Assembly (NCBI GenBank): GCA_963747595.1
Contig: CAVVFO010000002.1
Coordinates: 1,550,001-1,614,000, forward strand
Direction: 5' to 3'
Source: Oleiagrimonas sp963747595
Lineage (GTDB): Bacteria; Pseudomonadota; Gammaproteobacteria; Xanthomonadales; Rhodanobacteraceae
DNA length: 64,000 nt
The position numbers and the translations under genes are program-made. The notes under the pieces are model-generated. The model saw nothing but the letters and a program-made list of their open reading frames with translations, was not told where the DNA came from and did not search any database. Below are positions 20,302 to 28,626 of the stretch, one piece after another (position 1 is the first letter of the stretch; the number at the start of each line of letters is the position of its first letter).

Positions 20302-20502
20302 GTAGGGTGGCGGTGGCTCAAGGAATGCCAGCGACGGAGTCAGTAGGGCGAATCGATCCCGCAGGGAATTTCTGACCGAAGGAAACCCCTGTGGGGCTTC
20401 GGTCAGGAGCAACGCGACGGATCCGCCTGCTTGCGGCAAGACAGGCTGGTTCACCGCAAGCAGGCGGCTCCGTCACCGACGTTCCTTGAGCCGCCCTGCG
20501 CC
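20302..20502. repeat. Palindromic intergenic repeat, family A (long copy)
   Basis: About 200 bases bounded by GTAGGGTGGCGGTGGCTCAAGG and its inverted partner CCTTGAGCCGCCCTGC, with internal inverted blocks (GACGGATCCGCCTGCTTGCGG versus CCGCAAGCAGGCGGCTCCGTC) and an inner hairpin around 20367-20403. Related copies lie at 22322, 38712 and 60353. It fills most of the gap between the GTPase and glutaredoxin genes. No reading frame. Confidence 0.7.
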
Positions 20503-20518
20503 TGATGTCGCACAAACA

Positions 20519-20550
20519 AAATGGATGCCAGCTTTCGCCGGGATGACGAG
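20519..20550. repeat. Short REP-like sequence, family C (single arm)
   Basis: AATGGATGCCAGCTTTCGCC followed by GGGATGACGAG resembles the xanthomonad-type REP in which a GTCAT...GCGAAAGC...GGGATGAC unit recurs (63540-63629 and 61891-61920). Confidence 0.5.
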
Positions 20551-20570
20551 TATGCGAGATCCCGGTCCGA

Positions 20571-20831
20571 CTAAGCGTCAACAGAGCCGGACCTACCCGG
20601 GGAACCGAGAAATCGGCGCACGGCTGCGGCATCGAAAGGCCAATCCAGTTCGTGGCCGGCAACGTCATCTCGCAGCACCGGCACGCGCGTGCCGTAGGCT
20701 GCCTCCAATGCCGCGTCATCGTCGATCCAGACGCTGTCGAAATCCGGCGCGCCGGCTGCCGCCAGCACCGCCAGCGACTGGTCGCACAACGGGCAATCAT
20801 CGCGCTGATAGAGCCTGAACCGCGCTCGCAT
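20571..20831 (-). CDS. Glutaredoxin family (thioredoxin-fold) protein
   Basis: Small cytosolic protein of 86 residues. The N-terminal strand and active site read RFRLYQRDDCPLCDQSLAVL with the redox pair Cys13 and Cys16. This is followed by DFDSVWIDDD and the cis-proline region YGTRVPVLRDD, all as in DUF836/glutaredoxin-like proteins. I chose the ATG at 20829-20831, which has GGAG six bases upstream; an adjacent ATG sits one codon before. It diverges from sdaA across 87 bases. Substrate unknown. Confidence 0.83.
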   Translation of the reverse strand: MRARFRLYQRDDCPLCDQSLAVLAAAGAPDFDSVWIDDDAALEAAYGTRVPVLRDDVAGHELDWPFDAAAVRRFLGSPGRSGSVDA

Positions 20832-20918
20832 CATCCGCTCCGCCTCCCGTCCGCGCGGCTCGGCTTCACGCATATGAACGCGTAGAATAAGCGGTCCATT
20901 TCACGCGACACGACATGT

Positions 20919-22301
20919 ATGGCTGTCAGCATCTTCGACCTTTTCAAGATCGGCATCGGGCCCTCATCCTCGCATACGGTCGGGCCGATGCGCGCCGCGG
21001 CGCGTTTCTCCGAGCACTGGCTGCGCGAGAAAGGCGTGCTGGAGCAGGTGGCGCGCGTGCACTGCGAGCTGTTCGGCTCGCTGGCGCTGACGGGCCGCGG
21101 CCACGGCACGGATCGCGCCGTGCTGCTGGGTCTGGAGGGCCACTGGCCGGATCAGGTGGATCCGGACGCCATTCCCGCCATTCTGAAACGGATCCGCGGC
21201 GAAAAGCGCCTCAATCTGGATGGCACGCACGCCATCGCCTTCAACGAAAAGAAGGACCTGGTCTTCAACAAGCGGCAGAAACTGCCGTTCCATCCCAATG
21301 GCATGCGCTACACCGCGTTCGATGGCGACGGCAACCAACTGGCCTCGCGCGAGTACTACTCGGTGGGCGGCGGCTTCGTGGTCAACCATGACGAGGCGGC
21401 CGAAGACCGCATCGTGGCCGATACCACGCCGCAACCGCATCCCTTCGCCAGCGGCGACGAGCTGCTCGCCCATTGCGAGAACAACGACCTGAGCATCAGC
21501 CGCCTGATGCTGGAAAACGAGGAAGTATGGCGTAGCCGGGAGGCGACCCGAGCGGGCCTGCTGACCATCTGGCAAGCCATGCAGGAGTGTGTGGAGCGCG
21601 GCCTGCGCTCGGCGGGCGAGCTGCCCGGCGGCCTCAAGGTGGGCCGGCGCGCACCGCGCATGCTGCAAGAGCTCCGCGACCAGCCCGACGCCGGGGTCCA
21701 GGATCCGCTGACCATCCTGGACTGGGTCAACCTGTATGCGCTGGCAGTGAACGAGGAGAATGCCGCTGGTGGCCGTGTGGTCACCGCGCCCACCAATGGC
21801 GCCGCCGGCATCATTCCGGCCGTACTGCACTACTACCATCGTTTCTGCCCGAACCCTTCGGAACAGGGCGTGCTGGATTTCCTGCTCACGGCGGGCGCCA
21901 TCGGCATTCTCTACAAGGAAAACGCCTCCATTTCCGGTGCCGAAGTCGGCTGTCAGGGTGAAGTCGGGGTGGCCTGCTCCATGGCTGCCGGCGGCCTCAC
22001 CGCAGCGCTGGGGGGCAAGCTGCGGCAGATCGAGAATGCCGCCGAGATCGGCATGGAACACAACCTGGGCCTGACCTGCGACCCCATCGGCGGTCTGGTG
22101 CAGATCCCCTGCATCGAGCGCAATGCCATGGCCTCGGTGAAGGCCATCAACGCCTGCCGCATGGCCATGCGCAACGACGGCAAGCACCGCGTCTCGCTGG
22201 ACAAGGTCATCAAGACCATGCGCGACACCGGCCGCGACATGAAGGACAAGTACAAGGAAACCTCACGTGGCGGCCTGGCCGTCAACGTCATCGAGTGCTG
22301 A
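20919..22301 (+). CDS. sdaA: L-serine ammonia-lyase (iron-sulfur type)
   Basis: Converts L-serine to pyruvate and ammonia using a [4Fe-4S] cluster. The 460-residue single-chain form joins the beta and alpha domains. The N-terminus SIFDLFKIGIGPSSSHTVGPM is characteristic. Later blocks TAPTNGAAGIIPAVLHYY, ASISGAEVGCQGEVGVACSM and HNLGLTCDPIGGLVQIPCIE carry the cluster cysteines. Serine also feeds glycine and one-carbon units, so this enzyme competes with the glycine cleavage branch found at 57-60 kb. Start ATG at 20919; the weak ribosome site could permit a nearby alternative. Confidence 0.96.
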   Translation: MAVSIFDLFKIGIGPSSSHTVGPMRAAARFSEHWLREKGVLEQVARVHCELFGSLALTGRGHGTDRAVLLGLEGHWPDQVDPDAIPAILKRIRGEKRLNLDGTHAIAFNEKKDLVFNKRQKLPFHPNGMRYTAFDGDGNQLASREYYSVGGGFVVNHDEAAEDRIVADTTPQPHPFASGDELLAHCENNDLSISRLMLENEEVWRSREATRAGLLTIWQAMQECVERGLRSAGELPGGLKVGRRAPRMLQELRDQPDAGVQDPLTILDWVNLYALAVNEENAAGGRVVTAPTNGAAGIIPAVLHYYHRFCPNPSEQGVLDFLLTAGAIGILYKENASISGAEVGCQGEVGVACSMAAGGLTAALGGKLRQIENAAEIGMEHNLGLTCDPIGGLVQIPCIERNAMASVKAINACRMAMRNDGKHRVSLDKVIKTMRDTGRDMKDKYKETSRGGLAVNVIEC

Positions 22302-22321
22302 CCTGCGAAACATTGAACTCG

Positions 22322-22430
22322 CGTAGGGCGGCTCAAGGAGCGAAGGTACGGAGCCGCCTGCTTGCGGGAAGGTTGGATGGTGTACCGCAAGCAGGCGGAT
22401 CCGTCGCGGCGCTCCTTGGTCCGCCCTACA
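22322..22430. repeat. Palindromic intergenic repeat, family A
   Basis: A 109-base element whose ends are inverted copies: CGTAGGGCGGCTCAAGGAGC at the left and GCTCCTTGGTCCGCCCTAC at the right. Inner arms are GGAGCCGCCTGCTTGCGG and CCGCAAGCAGGCGGATCC. It is the neatest copy of the family and could fold as one long hairpin between sdaA and the permease. Confidence 0.8.
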
Positions 22431-22521
22431 GATCGAACGCCACCCATGACCTTTGCCGCGTGACACCACGCCGCTGCATCTGCCACCATCGCGCGCTTTG
22501 CCAAACGATTTTGATGCGCGC

Positions 22522-24198
22522 ATGAGCAACGAAACCTCGATCCGCCGCGATGTCGGCATGTGGGCGCTGATGTTCACGGGCCTGGGCTCGATCATCGGCT
22601 CGGGCTGGCTGTTCGGAGCGTGGCACGCCGCGCAGCTGGCCGGTCCCGGCGCCATCTATGCCTGGATCCTGGGCGCGGTGATCGTGATGTTCATCGCCCT
22701 GACCTACGCCGAACTGGGCGCCATGTTCCCCGAATCCGGCGGCATGGTGCGCTACGGTCATTATTCGCATGGCTCCCTGGTGGGCTTCATCGCCGGCTGG
22801 GCCAACTGGATCGCCATCGTCTCGGTGATTCCGGTGGAAGCCGAGGCCTCGGTGCAATACATGTCCTCCTGGCCATGGGCCTGGGCGCAGCATCTGTACA
22901 TCGCCGCCAACGGCGGCGAAGGCGCGCTCACGCCGGTGGGGCTGGTGCTGGCAGCAATTCTGGTGGTGTTCTACTTCATGCTCAACTACTGGAGCGTGAA
23001 GCTGTTCGCCAAGACCAACAGCGCCATCACCATCTACAAGCTCATCGTGCCTGGCCTGACTGCCATCGCGCTGATGCTGACCGCGTTTCATCCCGGCAAC
23101 TTCCATGTGGGCGCGCATGGCGGCCCGCATGCCTTCAGCCTGTCTGCCGTGCTGACGGCGGTGGCCATCAGCGGCATCGTGTTCAGCTTCAACGGCTTCC
23201 AGAGCCCGGTGAACATGGCCGGCGAGGCGCGCAATCCCGGCAAGAGCGTGCCGTTCGGCGTGATCGGCTCGATCATCCTGGCGACCATTGTCTACCTGCT
23301 GCTGCAGGTGGCCTTCATCGGTTCGCTGGACCCGGCGGCGCTGGCCAAAGGCGGCTGGGCGGCGTTGAACTACAGCTCGCCGTTCGCCGATCTGGCGCTG
23401 GCGCTGAATCTCAATTGGCTGGCACTGATCCTGTATTCGGATGCCTTCATCAGCCCCAGCGGCACCGGCGCCACTTACACCGCCACCACCGCACGCATGC
23501 TCTACGCCATGGAACGCAACGGCACCCTGCCGAAAATCCTGGGCACCGTGGACAAGCGCACCGGCATCCCGCGCCCGGCGATGTGGGTGAACCTGATCGT
23601 GGCCTTCATCTTCCTGTTCTTCTTCCGCGGCTGGGGCACCCTGGCGGCGGTGATTTCGGTCGCCACCATCATTTCCTATCTGACCGGCCCGGTCAGCGTG
23701 ATGACGCTGCGCCGCACCGCGCCGGAAATCCACCGCCCGCTGCGCCTGCCGCTGCTGTGGCTGATCGCAGCGCTGGCCTTCGTCTTTTCCGCGGAACTGC
23801 TGTACTGGGCCACGTGGCCACTGACCGGCGAGATCATCCTGCTGATCGTTGTGGCGCTGCCGATCTACTTCTACTACCAAGCCAGATCGCGCTGGGAGGA
23901 TTTCGGTCGGCAGATGAAGGGCGCCTGGTGGCTCGTCGTCTACATGCCCGCCATCGCCGTGCTCTCATGGGCCGGCAGCGCCAAGTTCGGCGGCCACGGT
24001 TACATTCCCTATGGCTGGGATTTGCTCGTGGTCGCTGTCGTCGGACTGATCTTCTTCGGCTGGGGCACCAAATCCGGTTGGCGCACGCCGTCAGTGGAAG
24101 CGGTGTTGATGGAAGGCGAGGGCGATCCCGAATCGCCCACCGTGCCACCGGAAGAAGATGACGCGCGCGTCGCCGCCCGCCATCACCATCCGCAATAG
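22522..24198 (+). CDS. APC family amino acid permease
   Basis: Inner-membrane transporter of 558 residues with about twelve hydrophobic helices. The start region SIRRDVGMWALMFTGLGSII is followed by GSGWLFGAWHAAQLAGPGA, the glycine-rich unwound helix 1 typical of APC carriers. ALTYAELGAMFPESGGMVRY is the conserved helix 2-3 region. The layout resembles bacterial aspartate/glutamate-proton symporters of the YveA type, but the substrate is inference. The C-terminal tail is acidic and then histidine-rich (EEDDARVAARHHHPQ). ATG 22522 is preferred over an upstream in-frame TTG. Confidence 0.85.
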   Translation: MSNETSIRRDVGMWALMFTGLGSIIGSGWLFGAWHAAQLAGPGAIYAWILGAVIVMFIALTYAELGAMFPESGGMVRYGHYSHGSLVGFIAGWANWIAIVSVIPVEAEASVQYMSSWPWAWAQHLYIAANGGEGALTPVGLVLAAILVVFYFMLNYWSVKLFAKTNSAITIYKLIVPGLTAIALMLTAFHPGNFHVGAHGGPHAFSLSAVLTAVAISGIVFSFNGFQSPVNMAGEARNPGKSVPFGVIGSIILATIVYLLLQVAFIGSLDPAALAKGGWAALNYSSPFADLALALNLNWLALILYSDAFISPSGTGATYTATTARMLYAMERNGTLPKILGTVDKRTGIPRPAMWVNLIVAFIFLFFFRGWGTLAAVISVATIISYLTGPVSVMTLRRTAPEIHRPLRLPLLWLIAALAFVFSAELLYWATWPLTGEIILLIVVALPIYFYYQARSRWEDFGRQMKGAWWLVVYMPAIAVLSWAGSAKFGGHGYIPYGWDLLVVAVVGLIFFGWGTKSGWRTPSVEAVLMEGEGDPESPTVPPEEDDARVAARHHHPQ

Positions 24199-24204
24199 GA
24201 CGGC

Positions 24205-24318
24205 GCACGGCGCTTCATGGGGGCGGATCGAGGAACAACGGACCCGATCCGCCTGATCGCCGGAACGCCGGAACGCCGGACGATCCACCGCGGGCAGGTG
24301 GATCGTTCCGCCCCGCGA
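24205..24318. repeat. Degenerate inverted repeat between converging genes
   Basis: GGGGGCGGATCGAGGAAC near the left is mirrored by GGATCGTTCCGCCCC at the right, with a repeated GGAACGCC unit inside. It may be a worn family A element or act as a shared transcription end for the permease and hom. Confidence 0.35.
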
Positions 24319-24320
24319 AA

Positions 24321-25421
24321 TTATCGCAGCGCCAGCAGGTCACCCAGAAGGGCCTGGGCGGTGACGTCGCGGCCCGCGCCCGGGCCCTGGATCACCAGCG
24401 GCTGATCGTGATAGCGCGTCGTGGACAGGGCGAATTGGTTGTCGGTGCCCTGCAGGCGCGCCGCCGGATGCGTGGCGGGCACTTCAACCAGGCCGACGCG
24501 GGCATGCCCGCGCTGGTTGAGCCGTGCCAGGTAACGCAGCGCACAACCACGGGAAGCGGCCTGCGCATGGCGGGCGGCCAATGGCGCATCGAGTGCATCC
24601 ATGCGCTGCAGAAAGGCCCCGGTCTCCACTGCACGCAACGGCTCCGGCACCAGGTTTTCGATCTGCACTTCGTCTTCGCCCAGCGCGAAACCGGCATGCC
24701 GCGCCAGGATCAGCAGCTTGCGTGCCACATCCTCGCCGGAAAGATCGCTGCGCGGATCCGGTTCGGTATAGCCCAGCTCGCTGGCATGGCGCAGCAGTGC
24801 CGAAAACGGCTGTGTACCGTCATACTGGTTGAACAGCCAGGACAATGAGCCGGAAAAGACGCCTTCCAGCGTCAGCAGCGCATCGCCGCAGGTGCGCAGC
24901 CGACGCACGGCGGCGATCACCGGCAACCCGGCGCCGACCGTGGCGGCATCGCCATACACCGTTCCGCCGGCATGTTGCGCTGCCTGCAGCGCACGCCAGT
25001 CATCCAGCTGCCCCCCGGAGGTGCCCTTGTTGGCAGTGACCACGTGATAGCCGGCAGCCAGCCAACGCGCATGCGCGCGCGCCACGTCCACCGAGGCGGT
25101 GGCATCGACAATCACACGGCAGCTGCCGTCGATGGTATCCAGGATTCGCGTCAGTGCGGCATCGTCCCGGCTGCCGCCGTCGCGCTTCAGCGCCGTCTCG
25201 CTGGACTCCGGATCCAGCCCGTCCGCCGAGACGATCTGCCGGCGCGAATTGGCCACGCCGGCGAGACGCAAATGGCATGCTGCCGGCGTCGACAACAGCC
25301 GCAATAGTGCCCGGCCCACGCCACCGGTACCCAGCAGCACCAGTGTCGCGGACGCGCGATCGGTCACCGGCTCGAGGACGGCGGACGCGGGGGTGCCGGC
25401 ATCCGCCGACACTGCATTCAT
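24321..25421 (-). CDS. hom: Homoserine dehydrogenase
   Basis: NAD(P)H-dependent enzyme reducing aspartate semialdehyde to homoserine, the branch point to methionine and threonine. The 366-residue form has no aspartokinase domain. The Rossmann loop is LVLLGTGGVGRALL. Catalytic-domain marks are VTANKGTSGG, GDAATVGAGLPVI, LEGVFSGSLSWLFNQY and ELGYTEPDPRSDLSGEDVARK with the catalytic lysine region. Its ATG shares the ATGA overlap with the metB stop (25418-25421), so the two are translationally coupled. Third gene of metX-metB-hom and thus under the same MetJ-box / SAM-I control. Confidence 0.95.
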   Translation of the reverse strand: MNAVSADAGTPASAVLEPVTDRASATLVLLGTGGVGRALLRLLSTPAACHLRLAGVANSRRQIVSADGLDPESSETALKRDGGSRDDAALTRILDTIDGSCRVIVDATASVDVARAHARWLAAGYHVVTANKGTSGGQLDDWRALQAAQHAGGTVYGDAATVGAGLPVIAAVRRLRTCGDALLTLEGVFSGSLSWLFNQYDGTQPFSALLRHASELGYTEPDPRSDLSGEDVARKLLILARHAGFALGEDEVQIENLVPEPLRAVETGAFLQRMDALDAPLAARHAQAASRGCALRYLARLNQRGHARVGLVEVPATHPAARLQGTDNQFALSTTRYHDQPLVIQGPGAGRDVTAQALLGDLLALR

Positions 25422-26605
25422 GCCCGCGCCTGCCGTGCTGCCGGTTTCTCCGCCCGTGCACGCGCCAGACCCGCAGCGATGTCGCGCAAAAGGTCGTCAC
25501 CGTCCTCGATGCCCACCGACACCCGCAGCAGCGTGTCGGCAATGCCGGCATTGCGACGCGCCTCCGGCGCCATCGACGCATGCGTCATGCTGGCCGGATG
25601 CGCTACCAGACTCTCCACACCGCCCAGCGATTCGGCCAGGGAAAAACATTCCATACCATCAAGAAATGCGCGAATGGCCGCCTCGTCGCCGTTCAGCTCG
25701 AAGCTGAGCATGGCGCCGAAACCCGATTGCTGACGCGAGGCCAATGCATGTTGCGGATGGTCCTCCAGACCCGGATAAAACACCCGCGCCACCGCATCAT
25801 GCCCATCCAGATACGCCGCGATGCGCTGCGCGTTCTCCTGATGTACACGCAACCGCGCAGACAGGGTCCGCAGGCCCCGCAAGGTCAGATAGCTGTCGAA
25901 CGGCGCGCCGCTGGTGCCGATGCAGTTGCTCCACCATGTGAGCTGTGCGGCAACCTCGGCGTCACGCGCCACCACGGCCCCGCCGACCACGTCGCTGTGG
26001 CCGTTAATGTACTTGGTGGTCGAATGCACCACCACGTCCGCGCCCAGGGTCAGCGGCTGCTGCAAGGCCGGTGACAGGAAGGTGTTGTCCACCACGCACA
26101 ACGCCTCGACCGCATGCGCGGCCTGCGCCACGTGACGGATGTCGGTCACGCGCAGCAGTGGATTGGAGGGCGTCTCCACCCAGACCACGTCCGGTCGATC
26201 TTCCAGCGCCTCGGCCAGTTTCACCGGATCCGTCAGGTCGGCAAACACCACGCGGAAGCGTCCCTTGCGCGCCCACGCATCCAGCAATCGCCAGCAGCCG
26301 CCGTACAGATCGTGCGCTGCCACCACCAGGCCACCGGCCGGTACCAGCTCCAGCGCCACCGCCACCGCAGCCATGCCGCTGGAAGTGACCACTGCGCCTG
26401 CGCCCTGCTCCAGCTCCGCCAACGCATTGCCCAGCAAGTCGCGCGTGGGATTGCCGCTGCGCGAATAATCGTAGGCGCGCTTGCGGCCGAAGCCCTCAAA
26501 ACTGTAGTTGGTGGACAGATGCAGCGGCGGCACCACCGCACCATGCTGGGTCTCGGATTCGATACCGGCGCGCACCGCACGGGTGCCGGAAGAAAGGATG
26601 CTCAT
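25418..26605 (-). CDS. metB: Cystathionine gamma-synthase (O-succinylhomoserine lyase)
   Basis: PLP enzyme of the Cys/Met metabolism family, 395 residues, joining cysteine to activated homoserine. Landmarks are AYDYSRSGNPTRDLLG, the phosphate-binding SSGMAAVAVAL, VVDNTFLSPALQQPL and the Schiff-base Lys198 in VVVHSTTKYINGHSDVVGG. I start at the ATG 26603-26605 (MSILSSGTRAVRAG), which has GGAGA six bases upstream; an ATG six codons earlier is also in frame. It overlaps or abuts metX and overlaps hom by four bases. Cystathionine gamma-synthase fits better than a lyase because of the adjacent MetX; a beta-lyase role cannot be fully excluded. Confidence 0.92.
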   Translation of the reverse strand: MSILSSGTRAVRAGIESETQHGAVVPPLHLSTNYSFEGFGRKRAYDYSRSGNPTRDLLGNALAELEQGAGAVVTSSGMAAVAVALELVPAGGLVVAAHDLYGGCWRLLDAWARKGRFRVVFADLTDPVKLAEALEDRPDVVWVETPSNPLLRVTDIRHVAQAAHAVEALCVVDNTFLSPALQQPLTLGADVVVHSTTKYINGHSDVVGGAVVARDAEVAAQLTWWSNCIGTSGAPFDSYLTLRGLRTLSARLRVHQENAQRIAAYLDGHDAVARVFYPGLEDHPQHALASRQQSGFGAMLSFELNGDEAAIRAFLDGMECFSLAESLGGVESLVAHPASMTHASMAPEARRNAGIADTLLRVSVGIEDGDDLLRDIAAGLARARAEKPAARQARA

Positions 26606-26606
26606 G

Positions 26607-27644
26607 TCAGTCTCCATTGCCATTCAGTGCCTCGCGCAACAGCGGCGCCAGGCGTGCGTGTTCCTTGAGAAAGCCGTCGTGGCCATGCCGTGAGTCGACC
26701 ACTTCCAGCGCGGCAAGTCCGCCCAGCTGCCGCTGCAATTCGCATAAATCCGCCAGCGGCACCAGACGGTCGGAGGCAAAACCGATCAGCGTGGACGGCA
26801 CGCGCACCGCGGCAGGATCCACCGCATGCAGATCGATGGATTCGGACAGACTGAGGTAACGCTCGGCATCGAAACGGCCCACGAACCGATTCCCGTTGTG
26901 CTCCAGCCAGTCCTCCACCGGCAACCGATAGCGGCCGTCGCGAAAGTCCGGCGCGCCCTGAAACCGCTGCGCGAACTCGTCCGCGCCGCGATACGTGGTC
27001 ATGGCCAGCTGCCGTGACAACGACACCGCCTGATCCACGGCTCCGGTCTGCAGGCCCAGGCGCAGGATGCCGCGCTGGATGGCACGTTGTGCGGTGGACA
27101 GCGGATGCGGCCGATGCGCACCCGCCAGCGCCACCAGCCTATGCAGCCGATGTGCATGCCGCGATGCAAACGCCAGACCCACCATCGCGCCGTAGGAGGC
27201 GCCCACGAACGCCTTGACGCGACTGATGCGCAGATCGTCCAGCAGCGCCGCCAGCACGTCGGCCTGGTCCTCGCTGGAGACCGCCGGGACTCCCAGCTCC
27301 CCGGCGCCGATCCAGTCGATGCTCAGCACACGATGCTGCTGCAGATCAATGGCCTTTCCCGCGCCCACGAGCTGCGACCACCACCCCGCATGCCCGGCAT
27401 TGGCGCAGACATCACGATCGGCGGAAATGCCGCCCTGCACGATCACGCTGGGTGCGCCGGGCGCTCCGCTCCACAGGTATCGCACCTGCACGCTGCGTGC
27501 GCCCTCGCCATACCGCGGCGAGATCACGATCCGCCGCTCGCCACGCTGGCAACTGAAATCCTCGCGCATCGGAATCGTCTGCGCACCAAGGGCAGGCGTC
27601 GCGGCGGCGCGAGGCGTGGTACAGGGAACAGCTTCGAGGGTCAT
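26607..27644 (-). CDS. metX: Homoserine O-acyltransferase, MetX family
   Basis: Alpha/beta-hydrolase-fold acyltransferase of 345 residues that activates homoserine. The nucleophile is Ser150 in FVGASYGAMVGLAF, the acid Asp292 in GFASDRLVP, and the base His322 in DSRHGHDGFL. In Xanthomonadales the MetX-fold enzyme is generally described as using succinyl-CoA (MetXS), which suits the downstream metB. Acyl preference was not tested here. Start ATG at 27642-27644 with GGAG seven bases upstream. First gene of the operon and directly behind the SAM-I riboswitch. Confidence 0.93.
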   Translation of the reverse strand: MTLEAVPCTTPRAAATPALGAQTIPMREDFSCQRGERRIVISPRYGEGARSVQVRYLWSGAPGAPSVIVQGGISADRDVCANAGHAGWWSQLVGAGKAIDLQQHRVLSIDWIGAGELGVPAVSSEDQADVLAALLDDLRISRVKAFVGASYGAMVGLAFASRHAHRLHRLVALAGAHRPHPLSTAQRAIQRGILRLGLQTGAVDQAVSLSRQLAMTTYRGADEFAQRFQGAPDFRDGRYRLPVEDWLEHNGNRFVGRFDAERYLSLSESIDLHAVDPAAVRVPSTLIGFASDRLVPLADLCELQRQLGGLAALEVVDSRHGHDGFLKEHARLAPLLREALNGNGD

Positions 27645-27724
27645 GGGAGGCTCCGATCAGTCGTGTGCAACCTGCGGAGAACCCGGGAGACGAGTCGATC
27701 CGCGAAACCCTTGACGGGAGTCGC

Positions 27725-27849
27725 GACGACTCATCTCTCGGCAAACGCATCAAGCGCCGCCGCAGGAGTTGGCACCGTGCGAGATCTTTCGATTCGCGGG
27801 TTGCCCCGGCTTCAAAGGGCCTGTCCCTCTGCCGGTCTCGATGAGTGAT
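27725..27849 (-). promoter_or_regulatory. SAM-I riboswitch (S-box) of the metX-metB-hom operon
   Basis: Minus-strand leader with all S-box core pieces. P1 arms are ACTCATC (27840-27846) and GATGAGT (27729-27735). AGAGGGACAGGCCC precedes GAAGCCGGGGCAACC (27799-27813), and GGTGCCAACTCC spans 27765-27776. The 3' arm of P1 can also enter a competing hairpin GAGTCG-TCG-CGACTC immediately downstream, a plausible switch helix. No T-run follows, so control of translation is more likely than termination. A SAM-I switch on the met operon is known in Xanthomonas campestris. Confidence 0.95.
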
Positions 27850-27855
27850 GGGTCG

Positions 27856-27884
27856 ACTGTAGATGGCACCACCAACCATGTCAA
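27856..27884 (-). promoter_or_regulatory. Sigma-70 promoter of metX-metB-hom
   Basis: Perfect -35 TTGACA (27879-27884) and -10 TACAGT (27856-27861) with a 17-base spacer. The predicted start near 27849 coincides with the first bases of the SAM-I aptamer. Confidence 0.85.
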
Positions 27885-27909
27885 CAGACATCTGGACGTT
27901 TAGACGTCC
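27878..27909. promoter_or_regulatory. Four tandem met-box-like 8-mers (MetJ operator)
   Basis: On the plus strand four contiguous octamers read ATGTCAAC, AGACATCT, GGACGTTT and AGACGTCC. The E. coli MetJ consensus is AGACGTCT, repeated head to tail at 8-bp spacing. The middle two to three boxes match at 6-7 of 8 positions; the outermost overlaps the -35 hexamer of the metX promoter. A MetJ-domain protein is encoded at 55684-56529, giving a matching repressor. Confidence 0.78.
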
Positions 27910-28072
27910 AATTGAATCTACATTCACATTGCTCATGTCGCACGCCCCGTTTGTGCAGAGCCGCGGCGAGTCCGGCAGGCGGCGCATGGCGGCTCATCCG
28001 ACGTCTGCCCGCCCCACCCATGCTATGGTCCCTGACAGCGCATACACCCGGACGGCCAAAGATCCGAAGATC

Positions 28073-28480
28073 ATGTTCCCGAGTCTGCATGAAGCAATGA
28101 TGCCGGCCGCTGCCGCGACAGGGCTTTTCCTGACAGCCCTCAGCATGCGCAGGGGCAAGCGCCGGGATGCACAAATGTTTGCATGCATCGCGACCGGAAA
28201 CGCGTTGTTGTTTTTGACATTCGCATATCCCGCCACCGACTCCTGGCTCGATGGCCCGACGCTGATCTTTGCGTTCGCACCCATCGTTATCCAACCGATA
28301 CCCTCACAAGATTGTTCAGCCGTCCCTGGCGGCGCGGTTCGAACGGTTGACGACGTCCAGAGGCAGACAGGCAGCGCGGGCCCAGGCGCGGCGGTTTTTT
28401 CCACCTGCGCTTTCATCACCAGCCTCGGTTTCGCCGCAAGGCCGGCCGGGACGCGCACTGCATGTCCGCGCGCCCCTTGA
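28073..28480 (+). CDS. Doubtful small membrane protein ORF
   Basis: A 135-codon frame starts at ATG 28073 with GAAGA just upstream. Its first half has two plausible hydrophobic helices (AAAATGLFLTALS and NALLFLTFAYPA, plus LIFAFAPIVIQ). The second half is compositionally ordinary out-of-frame-like sequence (QDCSAVPGGAVRTVDDVQ) and matches nothing I know. It may be a broken or lineage-specific gene, or not a gene. The rest of the 27910-28626 gap shows no other feature beyond the met boxes and SAM-I switch. Confidence 0.22.
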   Translation: MFPSLHEAMMPAAAATGLFLTALSMRRGKRRDAQMFACIATGNALLFLTFAYPATDSWLDGPTLIFAFAPIVIQPIPSQDCSAVPGGAVRTVDDVQRQTGSAGPGAAVFSTCAFITSLGFAARPAGTRTACPRAP

Positions 28481-28626
28481 TCCGGGCCCGGGTGGAACTC
28501 TGATGGGGGACGACGCTCGCAGGGCGTGGCCGAAGGGCAGCCAGCGGATTCTTCCGGCTGCCGCATGGGCCTGCGGGTGATATCCGCGATATCATCGCCG
28601 ATTCGCCTTTGCACCCTGTGTTCCGT

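Noticed and set aside
28325..28400. tRNA-like GGTTCGAA sequence
   Set aside because: No acceptor stem, anticodon arm or CCA fits around it.
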